The notes: generated from the letters alone by a model not told the origin. Shown: positions 1 through 8,201, numbered from the stretch's first letter. The stretch is 64,000 nt of DNA from DASXRC01 sp036506495 (GCA_036506495.1 DASXRQ010000203.1:1-64000), one strand, 5' to 3'. A program made the numbers and translations.

Positions 1-1245
1 TTGGGACAGCGTGAACGAGGTGAACACGCCGAGGATGTAGAGCTGGATGAGCCGGGTCACGGAACCGTCGAACGCGGCGATCAGGGCGCCGGCGATGACC
101 GCGAGGGCGATGATGCCGTTGGAGAAGGCGAGCCGGTCGCCGCGGGTGTGCAGCTGCCGGGGGAGGTACCGGTCCTGGGCCAGCACCGAGCCGAGCAACG
201 GGAAGCCGTTGAACGCCGTGTTCGCCGCGAGGATCAGGATTGCCGCGGTCGTGGCCTGGATGTAGAAGAACATCACGCTGTCCGTCCCGCCGAACACCGC
301 CGCGGCGATCTGAGCGATGACCGTGCGCTGCGGGGCGGTCTCGCAGTTCCCCGGGAACCCGACCAGGTCGCAGGTGGTCTCCGCCACGCGCACATGCGCA
401 ATGACGGCGAGCGCGGTGATGCCGGAGAACATGACGATCGCGGCCAGACCCATCGCCGCCATCGTGCGGGCGGCGTTCTCACTCTTCGGCGGCTTGAACG
501 CCGGAACGCCGTTGGAGATCGCCTCCACCCCGGTCAGCGCCGTACAGCCGGAGGAGAACGCTCGCAGCGCGAGCAGCGTCAACCCGAGGCCGGCCAGGCC
601 GGTCTGCTCGGGGCGTACGCCCCAGCCGGCGCTCTCGGCGATCGGCGTGGCCCCGAACGCGCTCCGGCCCAACCCGACCGCGATCATGACGAGCACGCCG
701 GCGATGAACAGGTAGGTCGGGAACGCGAACGCCTTGCCCGACTCGCGTAAACCGCGCAGGTTCAACGCCATGAGCACGGCCACAAACCCGAGGTTGATCG
801 GGATGCGCCAGACGTTGAGGCCGGGCGCGGCGGAGATGATGTTGTCGACGCCGGCGGCGACCGAGACGGCCACCGTCATGATGTAGTCGACTAGCAGGGC
901 GGCCGCCACGACGAGCCCCGCGCCCGCGCCGAGGTTGCGGGACGCGACCTCGTAGGAGCCGCCGCCCGAGGGATACGCCCGGACAACCTGCCGGTACGAG
1001 ATGACCACGACGGCCAGCAGCACCACGACGGCCAGCGCCACCCACGGCGCCAGGTAGAGGTAGGCCAGCCCGCCGAGGGTCAGGACCAGGAGGATCTCCT
1101 GCGTCGCGTACGCGACCGAGGACAGCGGGTCGCTCGCGAAGATGGGCAGGGCGAGGCGCTTGGAGAGCAGGGTCTCGCCGAGCCGATCGCTGCGGAACGG
1201 CCGCCCGACCACGATCCGCTTGAGCCATGAGGCAGGGGCCGTCAC
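1..1245 (-). CDS. KimA-type APC-superfamily potassium transporter, C-terminus cut by window edge
   Basis: Seen: an open frame of 415 codons that runs off the left edge. The GTG start at 1245 is bounded by an in-frame TAG just upstream. Hydrophobic segments alternate with motifs that closely follow Bacillus subtilis KimA (YdaO, about 607 aa): an SDPLSSVAYA stretch near residue 35, SYRQVVRAYPSGGGSYEVAS, LLVDYIMTVAVS, AFSSGCTALTGVEAISN and AANTAFNGFP. Known: KimA is a proton-coupled high-affinity K+ importer of the cytoplasmic membrane. Inference: this is a K+ importer rather than an amino-acid permease, the usual automatic label. The cytoplasmic tail lies outside the window. It is divergent from a cation/proton antiporter and close to kdpDE, which supports the potassium role. 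TGACG direct repeats lie 42-70 bp upstream. Confidence 0.85.
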   Translation of the reverse strand, partial: MTAPASWLKRIVVGRPFRSDRLGETLLSKRLALPIFASDPLSSVAYATQEILLVLTLGGLAYLYLAPWVALAVVVLLAVVVISYRQVVRAYPSGGGSYEVASRNLGAGAGLVVAAALLVDYIMTVAVSVAAGVDNIISAAPGLNVWRIPINLGFVAVLMALNLRGLRESGKAFAFPTYLFIAGVLVMIAVGLGRSAFGATPIAESAGWGVRPEQTGLAGLGLTLLALRAFSSGCTALTGVEAISNGVPAFKPPKSENAARTMAAMGLAAIVMFSGITALAVIAHVRVAETTCDLVGFPGNCETAPQRTVIAQIAAAVFGGTDSVMFFYIQATTAAILILAANTAFNGFPLLGSVLAQDRYLPRQLHTRGDRLAFSNGIIALAVIAGALIAAFDGSVTRLIQLYILGVFTSFTLSQ

Positions 1246-1286
1246 GTTCGCAAGCGTAAGGTCCTAGATCGCCAAGATTCAGCGAT

Positions 1287-1315
1287 CTTGACGCATCCTT
1301 GACGTTCGCTGACGC
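1287..1315 (+). promoter_or_regulatory. TGACG direct repeats in the divergent kimA/antiporter promoter; candidate KdpE operator
   Basis: Three TGACG units begin at 1290, 1300 and 1310, so they are phased by exactly 10 bp, the tandem half-site spacing typical of OmpR/KdpE-family regulators. An inverted repeat (CAAGAT, 6-nt loop, ATCTTG at 1273-1290) abuts them. A very similar arrangement lies at 3001-3019 on the other strand, ahead of the kdpDE unit. A simple -35 reading in the plus direction is unlikely because no TAnnnT element lies 16-18 bp downstream. The link to KdpE is inference. Confidence 0.45.
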
Positions 1316-1401
1316 TCGGCAGCCCCGCCCCGTCGAGCTGCTACCGTCGGGTCGGCGCGCCGGGAAGTCTGGTCGGCTCCGAAGCTTCGGATCATAGGTG
1401 G

Positions 1402-2973
1402 GTGGGGGCCGAGGTGCGCAGCGTACTGATCGTCGTGGCGTTGGTCGGAGTGGCCACCGTCGTGGCGGCGTTCGCCCGGCGAACCAGGGTGCCCGCACCC
1501 TCGCTGCTCGTGGTGGTCGGCCTGGCCGTGGGGCTGGTCCCCGGCGTACCCGATATCCGGTTGGGCCCGGACCTGGTCAGCCTCGTCGTGCTGCCGCCCC
1601 TGCTGTACGCGGCGGGCGAGGAGCTGTCCTGGCCGGAGCTGCGGCGCGTGTGGCGGCCGGTGACCGTCCTGGCCCTCGGTCTGGTGGTGGTCTCCGCGGC
1701 GGCGGTGGCCGCGGTCGCCACCGCGACCGTGGGGCTGCCGGTGAGCACGGCGTTCCTGCTCGGCGCGGTGCTGGCGAGCACGGACCCGGTGGCGGTCGCC
1801 GCGCTGGGCCGCCGCCTCTCGCTGCCGCCGCGGCTGCAGACCCTGGTCCAGGCGGAGAGCCTGTTCAACGACGCAACCAGCCTGATCCTGTTCCGGATCG
1901 CGGCTGGCATCGTGGTCGCCGGCGGCGCACTGTCGGCCGGCCGGATCGTGGGGGAGTTCCTGCTGCTCGCGGTCGGCGGTGCGGTCATCGGCGGGCTGAT
2001 CGCCGCCGGGGTGGCGGTCGTACGCCGGCGTACCGAGGACCCAGTGGTGGAAACCGTGGTGTCGCTGCTGACGCCGTACCTGGCGTACCTGGCTGCGGAG
2101 GCAGTGCACGCCTCCGGCGTCACCGCGGTCGTGGTCGCCAGCGTCATGCTCGGGGTGTGGGCGCCGCGGCTCACTGGCTCGCGGACCCGGCTGCAGCAGA
2201 GCGCGGTGCACGCGACGGTCGTGTTCGTGCTCGAGAGCGTCGTGTTCGCTCTCATCGGTCTCGCGCTGCCCGACCTGATCCGCGAGCTGTCCTCGGCCAA
2301 CCAGCGCTGGCTGCTGCCGTCGCTGGCCATCGCGCTGACGCTGATGGTGGTGCGGGTGGCCTGGGTCTTCCCGCTGGCCGGGCTGCGGAACTGGCGACAC
2401 CTCGGCGCGGGACGGTGGCGGTGGCAGGTCCCGGCGGTCGTCTCGTGGGCCGGCACCCGCGGTGTGGTCCCGCTCGCCGCGGCCCTGTCGATTCCGCTCG
2501 TCGACGCGGCGGGGCAGCCGCTGCCGCAGCGCGACCTTCTCCTGGTGCTCGCCACCGCGGTCATCGTCATCTCGCTGGTCGTGCAGGGGTTCACGCTGGC
2601 GCCGCTGGTCCGGCTGGCGGACCTCGCCGTGCCGCAGGACGACGCCGCGGGCGGGTACAGCCGCGCCCGGTTGAGGGTGGCGGAGGCCGGCCTCGCGTAT
2701 GTCGACGAGCTGGAGGCGCTCGAGACCGTGCCGCCCGTCGTGATCGAGGAGGTGCGTCGCAGCCTCGAGACACGGGTGGAGCTGGCACAGGAGGAGGGCG
2801 CCGACCCGGCGAGCGTCCGGCAGACGTATCGGCAGGTACGCCGCGAGGTGGTAGCGGTGCAGGCCCGGGAACTGGCGCGCCTGTACTCCCAGGGTGCCAT
2901 CGACGCAGCCACTCGCCGCCGGATCCAGCGGCAACTGGACCTCGACGACGCCCGGTTCACCGACGACCACTGA
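1402..2973 (+). CDS. CPA1-family Na+(K+)/H+ antiporter
   Basis: A 523-aa protein with about 12 predicted membrane segments over residues 5-415, followed by a cytoplasmic tail rich in charged residues (about 420-523). The segment ASTDPVAVAALGRRL and the FNDATSLILF motif, which holds the Asn-Asp ion-binding pair, are diagnostic of the bacterial NhaK/YjcE-type Na+/H+ antiporters. Members exchange Na+, K+ or other alkali cations for protons across the cytoplasmic membrane; selectivity cannot be read from sequence. Because it is divergent from a KimA-like importer and upstream of kdpDE, K+ efflux or pH/K+ balance is a reasonable inference. GTG 1414 is an alternative start with a G-rich ribosome site just before it. 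Confidence 0.9.
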   Translation: MGAEVRSVLIVVALVGVATVVAAFARRTRVPAPSLLVVVGLAVGLVPGVPDIRLGPDLVSLVVLPPLLYAAGEELSWPELRRVWRPVTVLALGLVVVSAAAVAAVATATVGLPVSTAFLLGAVLASTDPVAVAALGRRLSLPPRLQTLVQAESLFNDATSLILFRIAAGIVVAGGALSAGRIVGEFLLLAVGGAVIGGLIAAGVAVVRRRTEDPVVETVVSLLTPYLAYLAAEAVHASGVTAVVVASVMLGVWAPRLTGSRTRLQQSAVHATVVFVLESVVFALIGLALPDLIRELSSANQRWLLPSLAIALTLMVVRVAWVFPLAGLRNWRHLGAGRWRWQVPAVVSWAGTRGVVPLAAALSIPLVDAAGQPLPQRDLLLVLATAVIVISLVVQGFTLAPLVRLADLAVPQDDAAGGYSRARLRVAEAGLAYVDELEALETVPPVVIEEVRRSLETRVELAQEEGADPASVRQTYRQVRREVVAVQARELARLYSQGAIDAATRRRIQRQLDLDDARFTDDH

Positions 2974-3000
2974 TTCCTTCCGGTGCTGGAACGGCGGCCC

Positions 3001-3019
3001 GCGTCAGGAACGCGTCAAG
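3001..3019 (-). promoter_or_regulatory. Second TGACG direct repeat, upstream of the DUF4118-kdpDE unit
   Basis: On the minus strand two TGACG units 11 bp apart read CTTGACGC then TCCTGACGC. This resembles the CTTGACGC ... CCTTGACG arrangement at 1287-1304. It lies about 95 bp before the likely start of the first gene of the kdpDE unit. Reappearance of the motif in the only other promoter region of this module suggests a shared regulator, most simply KdpE. That is inference. Confidence 0.4.
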
Positions 3020-3111
3020 GAACCCCGCCGCGACGTATGGATCCCGTAGCGGCACCTGCCCACCCGGGCGATGCCGCGTTTGGATGGTTACGACCGGAAG
3101 GGGTGTTGACG

Positions 3112-3522
3112 GTGTCGAGGTCGTTGGACGGCGAACCCGGGCGTGCTCCGTTCGGGATCGACATAGCGCTCGGGACCGTCGCGATGATCGCGGCCGTCGC
3201 CGTGGCCGCGCAGTTGCCGGCCATCCCGGCCCGCCTGGTGATCGTCTCGCTGACGCTGGTCGTGTTCACGGCCCTGGTCGACGACCCCCGCGCCGGCGCC
3301 CTCGTCGCCGTTCTCGGATACCTGTTCTTCGACGGATTCCTCGTGAACCGATTCGGGGACCTCACCTGGGGCGGTACAACAAGCGTGTGGCAGCTGGCTG
3401 TGTTCGCGACGGCGGTCGGTCTCGGGCTGGGGTGGCGATGGCTTCGCCGCGCCAGGGCGCGTGCGGCCTCCGCCGCCGAACTGGCCGAACGACTTAGAGC
3501 CGAACTTCCCGGACGCCCGTGA
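3112..3522 (+). CDS. Small DUF4118-like membrane protein preceding KdpD
   Basis: A 136-aa protein with three or four closely packed hydrophobic segments and a basic, alanine-rich C-terminal helix. The GYLFFDGFLVNRFGDLTW segment resembles the DUF4118 transmembrane block of KdpD, where the next gene has LLNFFFTPPVHTWSI. It has no kinase domain. The start at GTG 3112 is chosen because GGAAGGGG lies 8 bp upstream; the frame stays open back to 2983, and TTG 3106 is also possible. Its TGA overlaps a GTG in the kdpD frame, implying one transcript. A role as partner or modulator of KdpD is inference; I know of no characterised single-domain homologue. Confidence 0.75.
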   Translation: MSRSLDGEPGRAPFGIDIALGTVAMIAAVAVAAQLPAIPARLVIVSLTLVVFTALVDDPRAGALVAVLGYLFFDGFLVNRFGDLTWGGTTSVWQLAVFATAVGLGLGWRWLRRARARAASAAELAERLRAELPGRP

Positions 3523-3557
3523 CGGCGAAGTGGGCGGGCCGGAGAGAGGATCTAGTC

Positions 3558-6173
3558 GTGGCACGTGGCCAGCTCCGCATCTATCTCGGCGCCGCCCCGG
3601 GCGTGGGCAAGACCTTCGCCATGCTCGAGGAGGCACACCGCCGCAAGAGCCGTGGCACCGACGTGGCGATCGGCTTCGTGGAGCCGCACGGCCGGCGCCT
3701 CACCGAGCAGATGATCGGCGACCTGGAGGTCGTGCCACGGCGGATCCTGGAGTACCGCGGAGCGAGCTTCACCGAGATGGATGTCGACGCGGTGCTGGCC
3801 CGGCGACCCGACGTCGCGGTCGTGGACGAGCTGGCACACACCAACGTGCCCGGTTCGCGCAACGCCAAGCGCTGGCAGGACATTCAGGAGCTGCTGGACG
3901 CGGGCATCACGGTGCTGTCCACCGTGAACATCCAGCACCTCGAGTCGCTCAACGACGTCGTCGAGCAGATCACCGGCATCGCCCAGCGAGAGACGGTTCC
4001 GGATCAGTTCGTCCGGGAGGCGGACCAGGTCGAGCTCGTCGACATGACCCCGGAGGCGCTGCGCCGGCGCATGGTGCACGGCAACGTGTACGGAGCTGAG
4101 AAGATCGACGCGGCACTCGGCAACTACTTCCGCATCGGCAACCTCACCGCGCTGCGGGAACTGGCCCTCCTGTGGCTCGCCGATAAGGTCGACGAGCAGC
4201 TCGACCGTTACCGCTCGGAGCACCGAATCGGCACGACCTGGGAGGCCCGGGAGCGGGTCGTGGTCGCGCTGACCGGCGGAGCGGAGGGTGAGACGCTGAT
4301 CCGCCGGGCGGCCCGGATCGCGGCCCGGAGCAAGGGAGCCGACCTGCTTGCGGTGCACGTGGCCCGCTCGGACGGGCTGGCCGGCGCCGACCCGGCACTG
4401 CTCGCGAGGCAGCGCGTACTCGTCGAGAGCCTCGGCGGCACGTACCACCAGGTTGTCGGCGCAGACATCCCGAGTGCGCTGCTGGACTTCGCCCGCGGCG
4501 TCAACGCCACGCAGCTCGTCCTCGGCGCGAGCCGCCGGAGCCGGTTCGCGCAGATCCTCTCGCCCGGGGTCGGGGTGACGACGACCGCACTGTCCGGCGC
4601 CATCGACGTCCACCTGGTCACCCACGAGCAGGTCGGCCGCGGCCGGCGGCAGGCGCTGCTGGCCGGCACGACCGCCCTGTCTCCTCGCCGGCGGATGGTC
4701 GGGTTCGGCCTCGCCGTGCTCGGCCTGCCGCTGCTGACGTACGCCCTACACCTGCTCCGCCACGAGCTGACCCTGCCGAGCGACATCCTGCTCTTCCTGG
4801 CGGCCGTGGTCGCGGTCGCCCTCGTCGGCGGGTTGTGGCCGGCGCTGGTCGCGGCGGTCGGCGGGTTCATGCTGCTCAACTTCTTCTTCACCCCGCCGGT
4901 CCACACCTGGTCCATCGCGGAGCGTGAGAACGTCCTCGCGCTCGTCGTGTTCGTGGTCATCGCCGGCGCTGTCAGCACGGTCGTGGACCTCGCGGCGCGC
5001 CGCACCCGTCAGGCCGCCCGAGCCAGCGCGGACGCCTCGACGCTCGCCACCGTGGCGGGCAGCGTGCTGCGCGGCGCCCGGCCACTGACCGCATTGTTGG
5101 AGCGGCTCCGGGAGACGTTCGGGCTGGAGTCGGTCACGCTGCTCGAGCGGCGCCCGGACACTCCGGGCGGCCCCGACCGGCTGGGCGATCCCACGGTGTG
5201 GCGGGTGGCCGCGACCGTGGGCGGGACCCCGTGCTTCACTCCGGGCGAGGGCGAAGTCGTCGTGCCGATCGACGACGACCTCAGCCTGGCGCTGAAGGGG
5301 CACACGCTGGCCGCGGCCGACCGGCGGGTCGTGGAGGCGTTCGCCGCCCAGGCCGCCATCGCGCTGCGGCAGGAGCGGCTGGCCGAGGAGGCCGCTAAGG
5401 CGCGGCCGCTCGCGGAGGCGGACCGGATGCGCACCGCGTTGCTCGCCGCCGTGAGCCACGACCTGCGCAGCCCGCTCGCGTCCGCCAAGGCCGCCGTCGA
5501 CAGTCTCCGCAGCCGGGAGGTCGCGTTCAGCGACGCAGACCGCGACGAGCTGCTGGCCACCGCCGACGAGTCGTTGGACCGGCTGGCCCGGTTGGTCGAC
5601 AACCTGCTCGACATGAGCCGCCTGCAGGCCGGCGCGCTGGGCGTGTCCGCCACGACGATCTGGCTCGAGGACGCCGTTCCGCGGGCGCTGGACGAGCTCG
5701 GGGAGCCCGGCCGGCACATCGCGGTCCACATCTCCGACGACCTGCCCGCGGTGAACGCCGATCCCGGCCTGCTCCAGCGCGTACTGGTCAACGTCGTGGG
5801 CAACGCGCTGCGGTTCAGTCCGCCCGAGCGGCCGCCGCTCATCACCGCCAGCGACCATGACAACGTCGTCGAGCTGCGCGTCATCGACCACGGCCCGGGC
5901 ATCCCGGAGGACAAGCGCGACCAGGTGTTCCTGCCCTTCCAGCGGCTCGGCGACCGCGACAACGACACGGGTGTCGGCCTCGGCCTCGCGCTGTCCCGGG
6001 GGCTCACCGAGGCGATGGGCGGCACGCTAATGCCGGAGACGACTCCCGGTGGCGGGTTGACGATGGTGCTCGCCCTGCCGGTCACCGAACCCCCCGACAC
6101 CACCGCCGCGCACGCCGCGGAGGCCGCCGACGAGGCCATCCTGCACCGGCTGCACCGGCGCCCGGTCAGCTAG
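3558..6173 (+). CDS. kdpD: KdpD potassium-responsive sensor histidine kinase
   Basis: Full-length KdpD of 871 aa. In order: the N-terminal KdpD domain (residues about 5-210) with Walker A GAAPGVGKT and the VDELAHTNVPGSRN motif; a universal-stress-protein-like domain (about 225-355); four membrane segments of the DUF4118 type (about 380-480); a GAF-like region; HisKA with phospho-acceptor in AVSHDLRSPL; and the ATPase domain with N box, DHGPGIPE and GVGLGLALS. KdpD autophosphorylates and controls KdpE according to K+ and osmotic state. The start at GTG 3558 follows GGAGAGAGGA at good spacing and puts the Walker motif where homologues have it. An upstream GTG at 3519, overlapping the preceding stop, would add 13 residues. 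kdpFABC is not in the window. Confidence 0.95.
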   Translation: MARGQLRIYLGAAPGVGKTFAMLEEAHRRKSRGTDVAIGFVEPHGRRLTEQMIGDLEVVPRRILEYRGASFTEMDVDAVLARRPDVAVVDELAHTNVPGSRNAKRWQDIQELLDAGITVLSTVNIQHLESLNDVVEQITGIAQRETVPDQFVREADQVELVDMTPEALRRRMVHGNVYGAEKIDAALGNYFRIGNLTALRELALLWLADKVDEQLDRYRSEHRIGTTWEARERVVVALTGGAEGETLIRRAARIAARSKGADLLAVHVARSDGLAGADPALLARQRVLVESLGGTYHQVVGADIPSALLDFARGVNATQLVLGASRRSRFAQILSPGVGVTTTALSGAIDVHLVTHEQVGRGRRQALLAGTTALSPRRRMVGFGLAVLGLPLLTYALHLLRHELTLPSDILLFLAAVVAVALVGGLWPALVAAVGGFMLLNFFFTPPVHTWSIAERENVLALVVFVVIAGAVSTVVDLAARRTRQAARASADASTLATVAGSVLRGARPLTALLERLRETFGLESVTLLERRPDTPGGPDRLGDPTVWRVAATVGGTPCFTPGEGEVVVPIDDDLSLALKGHTLAAADRRVVEAFAAQAAIALRQERLAEEAAKARPLAEADRMRTALLAAVSHDLRSPLASAKAAVDSLRSREVAFSDADRDELLATADESLDRLARLVDNLLDMSRLQAGALGVSATTIWLEDAVPRALDELGEPGRHIAVHISDDLPAVNADPGLLQRVLVNVVGNALRFSPPERPPLITASDHDNVVELRVIDHGPGIPEDKRDQVFLPFQRLGDRDNDTGVGLGLALSRGLTEAMGGTLMPETTPGGGLTMVLALPVTEPPDTTAAHAAEAADEAILHRLHRRPVS

Positions 6174-6187
6174 GAGAGGCGGCACCC

Positions 6188-6868
6188 GTGACCCGCATCC
6201 TGGTCGTCGACGACGAGCCGCAGATCCTTCGCGCGCTGCGCATCAACCTGCGGGCCCGCAGGTACGACGTCGAGGTCGCGGCCGACGGAGCCTCCGCGCT
6301 GCGGGTGGCCGCCGCGCAGCAGCCGGATCTCGTCGTGCTCGACCTGGGCCTGCCGGACATGGACGGCGTCGACGTGATCCGCGGCCTGCGTGGCTGGACG
6401 CCCGTGCCCATCATCGTGCTCTCCGGCCGGGTGGGCAGCGGCGACAAGGTCGCCGCGCTCGACGCCGGAGCGGACGACTACGTCACCAAGCCGTTCGGCG
6501 TCGACGAGTTGCTCGCCCGAATCCGCGCGGTCACCCGCCGCGTCGTGCACTCTGACAACAGCCCCCCGACCGTACGCATGGGACAGTTCACAGTGGACTT
6601 CGCCAACCACGTCGTCGAGGCGGATGACGGCAACGAACTGCGGCTGACGCCCACCGAGTGGCACCTGCTGGGGATTCTCGCCCGCAACCCGGGCAAGTTG
6701 GTCAGCCAGCGCCAGCTGCTGCACGACGTCTGGGGTCCGCAGTACGAGCGGGAGAGCCACTACCTGCGCCAGTACATGGCCCAGCTGCGCAGAAAGCTGG
6801 AGGCCGATCCCGCGCGCCCTCAACACCTGCTGACCGAGCCCGGCATGGGCTACCGCTTCCGCCCCTAG
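6188..6868 (+). CDS. kdpE: KdpE response regulator, OmpR family
   Basis: 226 aa. The receiver domain (about 1-115) has the acidic pocket in VVDDEP, phospho-acceptor Asp in VLDLGLPDMDG and the conserved Lys in YVTKPFG. The C-terminal winged-helix domain (about 130-226) carries LTPTEWHLLGILARNPGKLVS and ends in PGMGYRF, typical of KdpE. It starts 14 bp after kdpD stops, with a GGAG-like site in between, so the pair is co-transcribed. In E. coli KdpE activates the Kdp ATPase genes. Here the nearest candidate targets are the kimA-like and antiporter genes, based on shared direct repeats. Confidence 0.95.
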   Translation: MTRILVVDDEPQILRALRINLRARRYDVEVAADGASALRVAAAQQPDLVVLDLGLPDMDGVDVIRGLRGWTPVPIIVLSGRVGSGDKVAALDAGADDYVTKPFGVDELLARIRAVTRRVVHSDNSPPTVRMGQFTVDFANHVVEADDGNELRLTPTEWHLLGILARNPGKLVSQRQLLHDVWGPQYERESHYLRQYMAQLRRKLEADPARPQHLLTEPGMGYRFRP

Positions 6869-6895
6869 CCCGGGCCCGCCTGCCGCGCCCACCTC

Positions 6896-6960
6896 CGTCG
6901 ATCATGGACCTGTCGTCGTAACTCGATCTCCGGTTGGCGACAACAAGGCCATGGTCGGCG
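6896..6960. repeat. Imperfect palindrome with a GATCATGGACCTGT core; dispersed repeat copy 1
   Basis: Arms at 6896-6920 and 6936-6960 pair imperfectly (GATCATGG...CCT against GACCATGG...CCTTG, then GTCG). The left arm and its flank (6896-6925) recur on the opposite strand at 46384-46413 with 27 of 30 positions identical. It lies between kdpE and the FAH gene and could act as a terminator or be a dispersed palindromic element. Confidence 0.6.
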
Positions 6961-7030
6961 AGGAATCGCTTGATCGGCGGGCTAGATTGGCCGGTATCGC
7001 CCGAGCCGGCCGAAAGCGAGGAGCATCGCC

Positions 7031-7819
7031 GTGCGAATTGCCCGTTTTGCCCACGCGAGTGGGATGTCGTTCGGTGTCGTCGAGGGGGACCCGGCCGCGG
7101 GCCCGGGCGCCGCAACGATCGCGGAGATCGACGGACACCCGTTCGGGCAGATCCGGTTCACGAGCCAGCGCTGGGCGCTGGCGGACGTGCGGCTGCTCTC
7201 GCCGATCCTGCCGAGCAAGGTGGTCTGCGTCGGCCGCAACTACGCCGACCATGCCGCCGAGCACGGGGCCGAGGTACCGGCCGAACCTCTCCTGTTTCTC
7301 AAGCCGTCTACGGCGGTGATCGGTCCACGCGACGCGATCAGGCTGCCACCGCAGTCCAGGCAGGTGGAGCACGAGGCCGAGCTCGCCGTCGTGATCGGGC
7401 CGCCGGGGGCCCGACGCGCCGATCGCAGCGCAGCGCAAGGCGCGATCTTCGGGTACACCTGCGCGAACGACGTCACCGCCCGCGATCTGCAGCGATCCGA
7501 CGGGCAGTGGACGCGGGCGAAGGGCTTCGACTCGTTCTGCCCGCTCGGGCCGTGGATCAACACCGACCTGGACGTGTCCGACCTCGAGGTGCGATGCGAG
7601 GTCAACGAGGAGGTACGCCAGCTCGGCCGCACCAAGGACATGGTCTTCGACGTGCCCACCCTGGTGTCGTACGCCTCACACGTGATGACGCTCCTGCCGG
7701 GCGACGTGATCTTGACCGGTACGCCGGCCGGCGTGAGCCCGATCGTCGCCGGCGACACCGTTTCGGTGCGTGTCGAGGGCATTGGCGAGCTGGCAAACCC
7801 GGTGCTCGCGTTGGAGTGA
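7031..7819 (+). CDS. Fumarylacetoacetate hydrolase family protein
   Basis: 262 aa, the usual length for the FAH-fold hydrolase/isomerase family (acylpyruvase or homoprotocatechuate-type enzymes). Seen: VGRNYADHAAEHG, FLKPSTAVIGP, the metal ligands in EHEAELAVVIG, a GYTCANDVTARDLQ motif, KGFDSFCPLGPW and the C-terminal DVILTGTPAGVSP glycine loop. Members cleave or decarboxylate acylpyruvates with Mg2+ or Mn2+; the substrate is not readable here. GTG start, preceded by GAGGAG. In many actinobacteria this gene sits next to gltX, but here it is followed directly by tRNA genes. Confidence 0.9.
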   Translation: MRIARFAHASGMSFGVVEGDPAAGPGAATIAEIDGHPFGQIRFTSQRWALADVRLLSPILPSKVVCVGRNYADHAAEHGAEVPAEPLLFLKPSTAVIGPRDAIRLPPQSRQVEHEAELAVVIGPPGARRADRSAAQGAIFGYTCANDVTARDLQRSDGQWTRAKGFDSFCPLGPWINTDLDVSDLEVRCEVNEEVRQLGRTKDMVFDVPTLVSYASHVMTLLPGDVILTGTPAGVSPIVAGDTVSVRVEGIGELANPVLALE

Positions 7820-7847
7820 GTCGTCCGACCCGCGCCGGAGTTGCCCA

Positions 7848-7869
7848 CGCCCGGTCGTTTGGCCGGGCG
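7848..7869 (+). terminator. Hairpin after the FAH gene
   Basis: CGCCCGG and CCGGGCG arms with an 8-nt loop, 29 bp after the stop. There is no clear T tract. It probably ends the FAH transcript. Confidence 0.45.
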
Positions 7870-7888
7870 CGTCGCGGTCAGGTATCGT
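7859..7888 (+). promoter_or_regulatory. Possible tRNA-Gln promoter
   Basis: TTGGCC (7859-7864) and TATCGT (7883-7888) are separated by 18 bp, and the tRNA starts 24 bp later. It is a plausible housekeeping promoter, though the -35 element overlaps the preceding hairpin. Confidence 0.35.
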
Positions 7889-7912
7889 TCTCTCCCGGCG
7901 CTCCGCGCCCAG

Positions 7913-7984
7913 TGGGGTATGGGGTAATTGGCAGCCCGACGGATTCTGGTTCCGTTAGTCTAGGTTCGAGTCCTGGTACCCCAG
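7913..7984 (+). tRNA. tRNA-Gln (CUG anticodon)
   Basis: A 72-nt cloverleaf. Acceptor stem TGGGGTA pairs with TACCCCA, the anticodon stem is CGGA/TCCG around loop TTCTGGT (anticodon CTG), and the T arm holds GGTTCGAGTCC. The discriminator base is G and a CCA follows in the genome at 7985-7987. It is closely similar to tRNA-Gln genes of other actinobacteria. Confidence 0.95.
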
Positions 7985-8061
7985 CCACCGTTGCCCATCG
8001 GAGCATCGGGGCTGGTCTCTGGTAGAGTTCAGCACCGTTGCGCACGGGCAGTGGGAGTTCT

Positions 8062-8134
8062 GGCCCCGTTGTCTAGCGGCCTAGGACGCCGCCCTCTCAA
8101 GGCGGTAGCGCCGGTTCGAATCCGGTCGGGGCTA
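8062..8134 (+). tRNA. tRNA-Glu (CUC anticodon)
   Basis: A 73-nt cloverleaf. Acceptor GGCCCCG pairs with CGGGGCT (first pair G-U), the D arm contains TCTAGCGGCCTAGGA, anticodon stem GCCGC/GCGGT surrounds CCTCTCAAG (anticodon CTC), and the T arm has GGTTCGAATCC. The discriminator is A; no CCA is encoded. It lies 78 bp after tRNA-Gln. Confidence 0.95.
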
Positions 8135-8140
8135 CAGATA

Positions 8141-8169
8141 GAGGTCCACGTCGATTCGGCGTGGACCTC
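8141..8169 (+). terminator. Terminator of tRNA-Glu
   Basis: A perfect 10-bp stem (GAGGTCCACG and CGTGGACCTC, 9-nt loop) starts 7 nt after the tRNA. Confidence 0.65.
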
Positions 8170-8201
8170 GCAATGTCGGTGGCGCCCAGTAGCTTGCGTC
8201 G

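Noticed and set aside
1..750. Plus-strand open frame over the KimA-like gene
   Set aside because: Low-complexity Arg/Gly/Glu/His-rich translation with no membrane or domain pattern; the opposite strand encodes a well-conserved transporter.
1246..1401. Possible c-di-AMP riboswitch controlling the KimA-like gene, as in Bacillus
   Set aside because: Only about 155 bp lie between the divergent genes and no conserved ydaO-type motif could be recognised; direct repeats explain the region better.
1279..2970. Minus-strand frames of more than 500 codons opposite the antiporter
   Set aside because: Composition dominated by Arg, His, Gln and Asp; antisense shadow of a clear CPA1 transporter gene.
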